From the NCBI RefSeq assembly GCF_964355755.1, contig NC_092672.1, positions 25,292,501 through 25,356,500 of the forward strand: a stretch of 64,000 bases of DNA, read 5' to 3'. Made by a program: the position numbers and the translations under genes. A model generated the notes under the pieces. That model was not told the origin of the DNA. It worked only from the letters and a program-made list of their open reading frames with translations, and did not search any database. Source of the stretch: Antedon mediterranea. Taxonomy: Eukaryota > Echinodermata > Crinoidea > Comatulida > Antedonidae. This document shows, in pieces, positions 1 to 6,857 of the stretch (within the stretch, counting starts at the first letter, position 1; every line of letters begins with the position of its first letter).

Positions 1-1364
1 GCTAGTTTCACAAACAATGAATCCGTGTCTCCGTACAGAACGTGAGCTCCGTTATCTTCGGCGCATTTCTTTAGACGACAAAGTTGCTGTCTGCATTTCG
101 AGGTCACGTAGTTGTACAGTTGAACACTGCCGGTAATTACTAGACACCCTATGCATTCGTTGGCGGCTCGTTTGTAGGCAGTCGCGTGCTGCGGATGAGC
201 ATCTCGCCCCAACACCAGTCTCTTCATGATAGACGGCAAAAGACCTTCGCGTACGTTCCGATCGACAAAAGAACCGTCCTCACACATTGTTGAATAGTCT
301 ACATTCTTGTCTACTATAAAGCGTGGATAGTAGGATTTGAAATCGTACACTTCTACGTGTTCGTGAATATCGGGTACAGTTTCCAGTACAAGACCACCTT
401 TAACGTCTCGCGTCGATTTTCTACGACGAGTGTTTGGGAAAACAGTTTGTCGACGTATAGCCTCGCGGCAAAGCAGGGATGAGAGCACCTGCGTTCTCGA
501 TGCGTTCGGGAACACTCCGACGAGTCTAGACACGTTCATCAGTGTATCAATCAATTTTTTCGATTCTACCTGTTTGCAATATTCTGGCAAAAGAGACGCG
601 TCGTCTTGCATGGCCCCGTCCGATACGCTGGCCATCAACTCGAAACAGGATCGTCTACCAACGTACTCGTACAGGGAGTTTGGATCACAACATAACGTGC
701 GCGCATCGTTCGTGGTGTCTAGACAAATGGGCATGCTATCGATCGGCACGTTCAATGTCTTACATCGTGCTCGTATGCTCGCTCTCACCCATTCTCCGTG
801 ATAGACGAGCACGTCAACTGAATCGAAAGATTTTATGATTCCAAGCAGTATGCTTCGTTCATTGTCGTCTGTTGTTGCTGCTTGTACAACACTCGTACCG
901 TCGTAAGACAGTGCCGCAATGATTCGTCCGTATACGTTCAATCTAATGATCAAGTAGAGAACGGACAGTTTTACAGGATGTATTTTTTCGCATTCAAAGT
1001 GCACTTGCTCATCATAGTGTACGTTCGAAACGAATCCATGCTCATTCAACGAGTATCGATGCCATGCACATCCGTGTACACCGACTGCACACTGAGCGTC
1101 CAGATCGTCGTCGACAGATGGAAGATTGCCGAAAGCGTTTATCATTCTCTTTCTGTTGTTTGATACAACTTTTCTGTATTTTCGATTCGATGCTACGTAT
1201 TTGTCACCTCTGCTCATTACACAGTCACCGCACACGTCATCTTCAACGTATTCGACGAATTCAACATTGCTTGTCTGCAGCGACAAACGTCGTCCGATCG
1301 GGTCTGTACAACGAATTGTCAGTTTTTTCTGGCAGTATTTCACTCGTGTAAAGTAGGCATGCAT
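1..1364 (-). CDS. Viral family B DNA polymerase, partial (C-terminal end outside window)
   Basis: The reading frame is open from an ATG at 1364 to the left edge (454 codons) and contains the palm motifs of a family B DNA polymerase. Motif A is DFKSYYP from residue 341, motif B is KRAANECIG from K398, and motif C is YGDTDS at 444-449 with both catalytic aspartates. A GG-x-V-type segment (KGGLVLETVP) precedes motif A, as in other family B enzymes. The enzyme would replicate the viral genome. The region before motif A is short for a herpesvirus-type polymerase, and the three 3'-5' exonuclease motifs are not recognisable. Motif B lacks the usual Tyr of N-S-x-Y-G. The ATG lies three bases after the stop of the caspase ORF and in its frame, so this start is the likely one. 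The palm identification is secure; the virus family rests on the neighbouring protease. Confidence 0.92.
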   Translation of the reverse strand, partial: MHAYFTRVKYCQKKLTIRCTDPIGRRLSLQTSNVEFVEYVEDDVCGDCVMSRGDKYVASNRKYRKVVSNNRKRMINAFGNLPSVDDDLDAQCAVGVHGCAWHRYSLNEHGFVSNVHYDEQVHFECEKIHPVKLSVLYLIIRLNVYGRIIAALSYDGTSVVQAATTDDNERSILLGIIKSFDSVDVLVYHGEWVRASIRARCKTLNVPIDSMPICLDTTNDARTLCCDPNSLYEYVGRRSCFELMASVSDGAMQDDASLLPEYCKQVESKKLIDTLMNVSRLVGVFPNASRTQVLSSLLCREAIRRQTVFPNTRRRKSTRDVKGGLVLETVPDIHEHVEVYDFKSYYPRFIVDKNVDYSTMCEDGSFVDRNVREGLLPSIMKRLVLGRDAHPQHATAYKRAANECIGCLVITGSVQLYNYVTSKCRQQLCRLKKCAEDNGAHVLYGDTDSLFVKL

Positions 1365-1367
1365 GTT

Positions 1368-2198
1368 TTAGTGCACGGGACGTAGAAAGAGTTTCTTACA
1401 AAGACCGTGCTGGGTTGCGGCCACCTGATTGCTTTTAATTGTTCCGTTGGCAAGAGTCAACATGGACATTAAATCGTGTTTTGTTGAATACGAATGAAAC
1501 ACTTTACAGAGTGACTGAATAAACTTATACTGACGGTCCAGGGTCGAATACGTAATGGATACGTCACAGCCTCTCGGCAACGATTGAGGCTGCACGACAA
1601 TTGTTTCGTCTACTTGACAAGCTTGTATGAAAAAGAGTTTAGGTTTTCCGTTCAACGTTTCACATTTTTCGAAACAGTCGACGATTTCAGTGACATTGAC
1701 AGTACCGTGAGTGAGAATGCACACGGCAATGCAATCTAGTCTAGAGTGATCGTATTCACTTAGACGTGTGAGCAACGTCTTCGTTTCTATGGACGTCAGA
1801 TTGTGATTAACAGACAGTTGGAAGCCGAGATAATTGAAGACATTTTCAAGCGCTGCACAATCATCATCATCATCATCATCATCATCATAATTGTTGATGA
1901 TTACTGTGAAACCGCGCGGATTTGAAGTCATCTTGTACTCGTTCAATCCGCCATCATGGATAGAATCGATAAATGCATTGTACGCAAAACTACCTCGTGT
2001 TTCGATGTCGATCAACAATCGTTCACGAGCGTTCGTGTTAGATAAAATTGCATCCATCTTCTTGGTCGAATACACGCCTTTCTGTACCAATTTCTCCATT
2101 ACTTCTCTAATGCTGTTTATGTTACGAATAAAATAGAGACGATTTTGACGCAATTTTTTCTTGTCTGATCTGTTCATTTTATTTAGTAATTTAACCAC
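1368..2198 (-). CDS. Virus-borne CARD-caspase (initiator caspase-like)
   Basis: This intact 276-residue ORF has the domain order of an animal initiator caspase. Residues about 8-85 match a CARD, including an IDIETRGS segment like that of caspase-9-type CARDs. The caspase domain follows: a beta strand at GFTVIINN (97-103), catalytic His164 in LTHG, catalytic Cys194 in IQAC, and a small-subunit part with TYST (216-219), FIQSLCKVF (226-234) and CKKLFL (267-272). Nine aspartates (105-113) sit where caspases normally carry the R-x-G loop. QACQV replaces QACRG, and the SWR loop after YST is absent, so the arginines that bind the P1 aspartate appear to be missing. It may therefore be a CARD decoy or a protease of altered specificity (inference). 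It has no introns, runs head-to-tail into the polymerase, and carries the codon-repeat tract typical of this block, which supports viral residence. Confidence 0.85.
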   Translation of the reverse strand: MVKLLNKMNRSDKKKLRQNRLYFIRNINSIREVMEKLVQKGVYSTKKMDAILSNTNARERLLIDIETRGSFAYNAFIDSIHDGGLNEYKMTSNPRGFTVIINNYDDDDDDDDDCAALENVFNYLGFQLSVNHNLTSIETKTLLTRLSEYDHSRLDCIAVCILTHGTVNVTEIVDCFEKCETLNGKPKLFFIQACQVDETIVVQPQSLPRGCDVSITYSTLDRQYKFIQSLCKVFHSYSTKHDLMSMLTLANGTIKSNQVAATQHGLCKKLFLRPVH

Positions 2199-2238
2199 AA
2201 GTCGTCAGAGTGCAATCTGAACGTCAATCATTATTAGT
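2199..2238. promoter_or_regulatory. Compact divergent promoter region
   Basis: Only 40 bases separate the divergent start codons of the caspase (minus) and the 345-residue ORF (plus). Any promoters must lie here or extend into the coding regions. No TATA box is obvious. The call rests on gene arrangement alone. Confidence 0.3.
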
Positions 2239-3276
2239 ATGCCTTTTTATGTGAATTATGGAATTATGTTTGCGCTCAGTTTGAAATCGCCACACGTTCC
2301 AACAAAGGCGCATTTGATAGCTTCCGATTTCAGCGGTACGTCGAGAACGATCACTAGCACTGCATCATTTCATCAAAGCCAACAGGATACGTATGAATTC
2401 GAACTTTGGTTTCGAACGTGCTCGCCTAAAGAGATTCGACGAATTGCCATCGCGTTAGAGCTTCGAGACGGTAGGCATAACTTTGGCGCACGTGTGTACA
2501 ATTTCTGTGAAAACCAACGGTTGTACGATGACGGAGTTTCCATTGTTTTGACAGTGATAGAAGCGGAACGACGCCATCGCACTCGTCTTGTTGTCGACGA
2601 AGATCAACTACTCGCTTCACGTTCGGACATGGTGAAAACACAGACTTGTATGTTTCCGTTATGGAAAATGACTGCGCTGTGTTGTAACGAAAAAGAACGA
2701 GACGATTTCTTCCAGTACAACAAGTTTCTGGACAACAAGCTGGCAATCGATTCGACAGTTTCTCCGAGTAGTAATAGAGAGCACAGACTGTTGCGATTGA
2801 TACGCTTGATTCCATCGTTGATGCTTGTGCGCCGGGACGTTCGTCTTTTGTTAAGCGTTGGAATACTGTTGGATGCAGCCGAATACAGTGGATTTTGCGA
2901 AACGTTCCAGAGATGGCGTCCGTGCGTGGACGTTTCAAACGATGAATACAATGTCGGTCTGTACGATCCGCAACAAAACCTAGTGTTCACGGGCGATAAT
3001 CACCGACAGCGCGTGGGCGTAGAAGGAATCGTTCATTGGAAGACAAGAGAATGCGTACTATGGAACGGAAAAGCAGTGCCGCCTGAAATCAAGGAAGCGT
3101 GCACGAGAGAAGCTTCCACGATGTTTCCACTGTCCATACCTCCGTTTGTCAAGTTCCATGAATGCATCGTGGACGATGTGCATTACTTTGACGTATTTTC
3201 TTACAGTGACGTTTGTGTACGACGAGCCGCGTCCTCCTTGACAACGATGGGAACAATCAGAACGGTGAACCGTTGA
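2239..3276 (+). CDS. Viral protein of unknown function (345 aa)
   Basis: This complete 345-residue ORF starts 40 bases from the divergent caspase gene, and its last 76 bases overlap the 3' end of the minus-strand coiled-coil gene. I do not recognise a family. It has no signal peptide, membrane helix or zinc motif, and its composition is that of a soluble globular protein with mixed charged and hydrophobic stretches. One basic-hydrophobic stretch (about residues 183-200) is rich in Arg and Leu, and the last 80 residues contain several aromatic residues. A capsid or replication role is possible from position only, next to polymerase and scaffold, and is not supported by any motif I can see. Coding status is supported by length, compact spacing and the GC-rich composition shared with the polymerase. 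Confidence 0.7.
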   Translation: MPFYVNYGIMFALSLKSPHVPTKAHLIASDFSGTSRTITSTASFHQSQQDTYEFELWFRTCSPKEIRRIAIALELRDGRHNFGARVYNFCENQRLYDDGVSIVLTVIEAERRHRTRLVVDEDQLLASRSDMVKTQTCMFPLWKMTALCCNEKERDDFFQYNKFLDNKLAIDSTVSPSSNREHRLLRLIRLIPSLMLVRRDVRLLLSVGILLDAAEYSGFCETFQRWRPCVDVSNDEYNVGLYDPQQNLVFTGDNHRQRVGVEGIVHWKTRECVLWNGKAVPPEIKEACTREASTMFPLSIPPFVKFHECIVDDVHYFDVFSYSDVCVRRAASSLTTMGTIRTVNR

Positions 3277-3920
3277 TATTCATCAGAGAGATTCTTGGCA
3301 ATTATTTTGTGATTGATTTCGGTGGTTAGTTTGTTTTTGTTTAAGTTGAACAATTGCAACTGTCGAATCATTTGACACAGCGAACCGGTCACTCCATTTT
3401 CGACGACAATGGTGACAAATTTGTGGCAATTTAGATTGTATTCATTTGTCAGTTGCTTTTTGAGTTTATTATCGAGGAAATTGAACGTTTCTTCGACCAA
3501 CAGGCGGAACCAGAAAGCAACGCCGTAGTAACTTGACAGTCCGTTGATTGTACGTTCGTTCCTCAATTCGGTTATGGGCACGTTCACAACGCTGGCGTAC
3601 ATTTCGACCAACTGCTCGATGGGCGATGGATCCTCTTGCAAATCTCGAACGTGTGCATCGGTTTCAAGTCGATTTTGAAGTTCGTCTCGTTCGTCGCTAA
3701 CACTTTCCAGTTGACTTTTCAACTGTCGGTTGACGTTCGATAGCCTCGCGTTCTCATCGCTGGTCAATCTAAAACTGTTAATCAGCTTAGCGTACCTCTC
3801 ACTCAACTCTGTAAATCGTGAATCTGTTAAAGTAGTATCATTATCATTATCATCATCATCATCATCATTGTCGTCGTCAGAAATAGGCAATCGCAGTAAG
3901 GGTATACGCAGTGTGGACAT
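3201..3920 (-). CDS. Viral coiled-coil protein with acidic N-terminus
   Basis: The frame is open from 4058, but the ATG at 3920 (MSTLRIPLL) is the better start because it leaves 34 bases to the divergent plus-strand gene instead of overlapping it. The 239-residue product begins with a short hydrophobic stretch and then an Asp/Asn run encoded by repeated GAT-type triplets. A heptad-like segment of about 50 residues follows (SERYAKLINSF to RDELQNRLE), likely a coiled coil, and then a mixed alpha/beta C-terminal domain of about 130 residues without a recognisable motif. The gene's last 76 bases overlap the 3' end of the 345-residue ORF on the other strand. Oligomerisation through the coiled coil is expected; the function is unknown. 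Confidence 0.68.
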   Translation of the reverse strand: MSTLRIPLLRLPISDDDNDDDDDDNDNDTTLTDSRFTELSERYAKLINSFRLTSDENARLSNVNRQLKSQLESVSDERDELQNRLETDAHVRDLQEDPSPIEQLVEMYASVVNVPITELRNERTINGLSSYYGVAFWFRLLVEETFNFLDNKLKKQLTNEYNLNCHKFVTIVVENGVTGSLCQMIRQLQLFNLNKNKLTTEINHKIIAKNLSDEYQRFTVLIVPIVVKEDAARRTQTSL

Positions 3921-3954
3921 TTCTAAAGTGTGTGTGTGCGCCTGTGTGTTTGTG
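3921..3954. promoter_or_regulatory. Compact divergent promoter region
   Basis: A 34-base gap separates the preferred starts of the coiled-coil gene (minus) and the 116-residue gene (plus). It contains a short GT/TG-rich tract. The call rests on arrangement only. Confidence 0.25.
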
Positions 3955-4305
3955 ATGAATCGATGTACGCAAATGGATGTTTGCAGATTCTTTTCGGAAA
4001 AGTACAGAGTAGATGACTTTGTAGAGAACGATGTGAACGGAGTCGTGTCTATGGCCACCGATCGATACGTTAAGAGTGTTGACAGTCTATGCGCTTCTTT
4101 GAAGAACTTGAAATGTCAGCGAAATGCAACAGTTAAAGTTACATCACCAGCACCACCATCATCATCATCATCATCGTTGAATGTTGATCATCTTGCATCA
4201 CCACCGCCACTGGCTGAGATGCAGATACCGTATTGGTTCGATGAACTGGAGCGTTCGATGAAAGGAAAACGAACGTGGTTCAGTGTCAACTATCGCATTA
4301 TGTAA
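3955..4305 (+). CDS. Small viral protein of unknown function (116 aa)
   Basis: The open frame begins at 3730, but that part is antisense to the coiled-coil gene. The ATG at 3955 (MNRCTQMDV) gives a 116-residue protein. It has a folded-looking N-terminal half with three cysteines, a serine run coded by repeated TCA triplets flanked by prolines, and a C-terminal aromatic segment (PYWFDELERSMKG). Its last 16 bases overlap the 3' end of the protease/scaffold gene on the opposite strand. Small capsid-associated proteins exist in herpesviruses, but nothing in this sequence proves that identity. Coding status is less certain than for the larger ORFs. Confidence 0.5.
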   Translation: MNRCTQMDVCRFFSEKYRVDDFVENDVNGVVSMATDRYVKSVDSLCASLKNLKCQRNATVKVTSPAPPSSSSSSLNVDHLASPPPLAEMQIPYWFDELERSMKGKRTWFSVNYRIM

Positions 4306-5633
4306 TTCTGATGAGTAGCTTGCCAATAATTGAATCCGTCGTCTTTGAACGCAAACGATGCATCCACTGTCTGTGATGGTGGTGGTGGTGGTGGTGGAGG
4401 TGGGGCTAGCAGTTGTTTGCCCAACATTTCTGTAAGTTTCTCGAGACTGTTTATACGTTTTTCAAATTCATCGTCTGTGGTGGTGGCTGCTGCTGCTGCG
4501 GCGGCGGCGGCGGTGGGTTTAAGTTTTTTCTCTGGCGGTTCATTCGTTTCGTGTTTACGTTTTCTATTACCATGATCGTTCATTGTATTATTTTTGATTC
4601 GTTGTTCGACTGTTTTGAAGTAATCGTTGCAGACGTTAATCGTATTCTCGTTGTTTTTTGTCAACAATCGCTTGTGAATGTCTAGTATTTCGCTCAATGA
4701 TGTAGCGTTTGTAACGTTCACTTGATCTTCCATTTTTGGAAAACGGCGCTTGAGCAAATCACCCAATTCGGTCTTGTTTGCCATGTTCAAGGTGGCATCA
4801 TCGATGAGATCATTGGCGGCCTTAAACGAGGCGGCAACGTCAATACCAGGATCCGTGTCCCATCGATCCGTCACCGCTTTAAAGTCTTTCATTTGCTTAT
4901 TGTATTCAGGTCCGAGTCTTCCCTCCATCGTTTCTCTCAAACGGAGTATAAAGTCACCGAATTGTTCACGCAAGAGATCCACCTCTTCCTTGATTTCTTG
5001 TTTGTCTTTTACGCTGCTCTCTTCCTTGTCTTTCAACAGCGAGAGTAGAGCATCGAGTTTTTCCGGTGGTAACGTGTTCGCCATATCTTTCACTACTTCC
5101 AATTCCGCCAGCAAATTTTCTTCCTTCTTCACAGACATTGCACCTTCTTTTTCCTCTTTTACTTTGCGACGACGTTTATATCCGAATCTTTTTTCTGCTG
5201 TACGTCTGGCGCTGCGCTCGTCACTACAGAACACGGCCACTGTACCTTTTCGTTGACCAGTCTCCACGAGAGAAACTTCAACGCATTTAGTGTGATCGGC
5301 GCGTCTGTAGCTGAGTGACAGACAGTTTAGATGCTGTGAGAATGGACTGCGTAAAAACGGTTTATTCGTGATCTCTATAAGAACGGCCACTGCACCTGTT
5401 CCTTCTTCGTGTGCGTCTGGATGTGTATTGTCTCGCCACCAATCTAGAACCGTACCGATGCCTCCCGATGAATGTATTCCAACACCGTTCTTACGTGCTT
5501 TCACGTGTTTCCATCGAACCGGCAATCCGATGAGTTTCCATCGATCTATCACGTCAGGCGTTACATCATATTCTTTGTCAACGACCACCGCTGTCACTTC
5601 TGTCACCACGTATCCGACAACGAAACGTTTCAT
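4290..5633 (-). CDS. Herpesvirus-like capsid maturation protease and scaffold
   Basis: This 447-residue protein has the two-part layout of the herpesvirus assemblin/scaffold precursor. The N-terminal 135 residues resemble peptidase family S21: GYV near the start, LPVRWKH then VG (His43 is the probable catalytic His), LSLSYRR (Ser106 or Ser108 is the probable nucleophile), and the late glycine-basic segment GQRKGTVAVF (126-135). A charged helical scaffold region follows, with an internal Met166 that could start a scaffold-only product. It ends in basic KRK/KK clusters, ten alanines (375-383 region), a run of prolines, and the site TVDA/S at 422-426. Cutting there would free a 22-residue tail rich in aromatics, matching the herpesvirus maturation-site pattern. 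The protein would shape procapsids and then be cleaved out. It overlaps the next minus-strand gene by 56 bases in another frame. The position of the usual second His seems to be Glu119. Confidence 0.8.
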   Translation of the reverse strand: MKRFVVGYVVTEVTAVVVDKEYDVTPDVIDRWKLIGLPVRWKHVKARKNGVGIHSSGGIGTVLDWWRDNTHPDAHEEGTGAVAVLIEITNKPFLRSPFSQHLNCLSLSYRRADHTKCVEVSLVETGQRKGTVAVFCSDERSARRTAEKRFGYKRRRKVKEEKEGAMSVKKEENLLAELEVVKDMANTLPPEKLDALLSLLKDKEESSVKDKQEIKEEVDLLREQFGDFILRLRETMEGRLGPEYNKQMKDFKAVTDRWDTDPGIDVAASFKAANDLIDDATLNMANKTELGDLLKRRFPKMEDQVNVTNATSLSEILDIHKRLLTKNNENTINVCNDYFKTVEQRIKNNTMNDHGNRKRKHETNEPPEKKLKPTAAAAAAAAATTTDDEFEKRINSLEKLTEMLGKQLLAPPPPPPPPPSQTVDASFAFKDDGFNYWQATHQNYIMR

Positions 5634-6231
5634 ACCACAATCGGTTCTTCTTTTTAGTATTTCTCTTCTTCTTATTCTTCTTCTTCTTCTTCTCCTTGCT
5701 CTTAATGTAGCGCATCGCTAAGGTGTATCTTTCTGTTTTCAAATGTGCCAAATCTGTTTTATCATCTTCCTCTATTATAACGTTTTGAACGGTTAACGTT
5801 TTCTCTTTCAGATCGACGACAGCTTCCATGTCGAAAGACATGCACAACAGTTGAACGGTGAACCAGTCTATGTGTTTGACGTCCATAAACACCGCCACGT
5901 CATCATCGATCACGACCGATGAACAAAACGGAGCTGTGCGTTTTGCCACCAATGCTATGCTCGGATGTGTTTTGTTACCAAACGATTGATGATCGTAGGG
6001 TATACCCAGCTTTGCTATTGCACAGTCGCATTGACTTTCACAAGAGAATCGTACCACACCTACAAGACGAGAACAGTCGATGCAACAATGCGTGCCATCT
6101 GGACACGATGCAAGTAGAATTCTCAAATCAAGACTCGATATATTACTTTGCATAACGTTCACTCTCATCGTTTTTGTTTTTGTTTTTGCAAATTTTCTGA
6201 ATCTCGTAAATATGAATTCTCTAGTGTACAA
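5578..6231 (-). CDS. Viral protein of unknown function with Lys-rich tail
   Basis: The ORF is 217 codons from 6231. Starts at 6168 (MRVNVMQ) or 6153 (MQSNISS) are also plausible because the first 21 residues are basic and low in complexity. The middle 130 residues look folded and contain several cysteines, including a CCIDC pair and CDC, with no clear zinc-finger spacing. The C-terminus is a long lysine run coded by GAA/AAG-rich DNA, ending in an Arg-rich stretch that overlaps the protease start by 56 bases. The basic tail suggests nucleic-acid binding or nuclear targeting (inference). No family is recognised. It is followed head-to-tail by the protease/scaffold gene on the same strand. Confidence 0.6.
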   Translation of the reverse strand: MYTREFIFTRFRKFAKTKTKTMRVNVMQSNISSLDLRILLASCPDGTHCCIDCSRLVGVVRFSCESQCDCAIAKLGIPYDHQSFGNKTHPSIALVAKRTAPFCSSVVIDDDVAVFMDVKHIDWFTVQLLCMSFDMEAVVDLKEKTLTVQNVIIEEDDKTDLAHLKTERYTLAMRYIKSKEKKKKKNKKKRNTKKKNRLWYETFRCRIRGDRSDSGGR

Positions 6232-6857
6232 TAAAAGTACAACAATTTTAGTGTTGTCAAGACTCGACTTTGCATAACGTTTACCAAGATATTATTATCT
6301 CGAAGAAAGAAAATAAAATAAAAATAAAAATCACAAACAAACGTTTGACTTTCCTAATAATATATGGGTCGCCTTGTGTCGCAAAAGCTATATTGCTATA
6401 ATTAGCTTTGAAAGTTGGAATAGTCAATCTAATCACGATCTAGAGTAGAAGTGAGTTATGTTAACAGGTTGTGTGCTCAAAATAATCCATTAATCAACAT
6501 AATTATGCATTTTTAATTGTTGATTTTATATATGAAGATGATAATAAAATTGAAAGAAATTAAAGTGTAATCTTTATTCGTATTCATTGTTCAAGTGTGT
6601 AAAATTTAATGTAGATCCATTAATAAAAACTAATGGTATCCAAGGAGAATGTGTTGTGGATGGATATTGAATAGAACCACTGAACTTCAAAGGCTGTTTT
6701 CTAATTGTTGACAATCTATCGGAAGTAATCTATAAGATAAGATAATTTTTAAGATAATCATATCTTAATTGCCTTGAAAGAAATTATAAAGCCATTTATT
6801 TCATATTTCTTTTATTTCTAAAACTTAATTCGTGAATAAGATTAATGACACAAATAT
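6232..6857. other. AT-rich spacer inside the viral block
   Basis: This 626-base gap separates two minus-strand viral genes and is much more AT-rich than its surroundings. It has many short repeats of AAGATAA type near 6,735-6,760 and poly(A)-signal-like AATAAA words. It may hold the promoter of the 217-residue gene, a replication origin, or an AT-rich insert. A short exon-like frame within it is listed separately. Confidence 0.5.
6574..6729 (-). CDS. Possible orphan terminal exon (51 codons)
   Basis: On the minus strand a pyrimidine-rich stretch ending in CTTATAG is followed by 51 open codons and a stop that overlaps an AATAAAG word. The peptide is protein-like (for example KQPLKFSGSIQYPST and SPWIPLVFINGS) and has no methionine, so it could be translated only if spliced to an upstream exon. 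I found no matching donor in the adjacent viral gene. It may be a relic of a spliced viral or host gene, or chance. Confidence 0.25.
   Translation of the reverse strand: MTSDRLSTIRKQPLKFSGSIQYPSTTHSPWIPLVFINGSTLNFTHLNNEYE

Noticed and set aside
430-1356. Plus-strand ORFs opposite the polymerase
   Set aside because: They are antisense to clear polymerase motifs and have no protein features of their own.
3730-3954. N-terminal extension of the 116-residue viral protein
   Set aside because: The extension is Ser-rich translation of the antisense strand of the coiled-coil gene; the internal ATG at 3,955 avoids the overlap.
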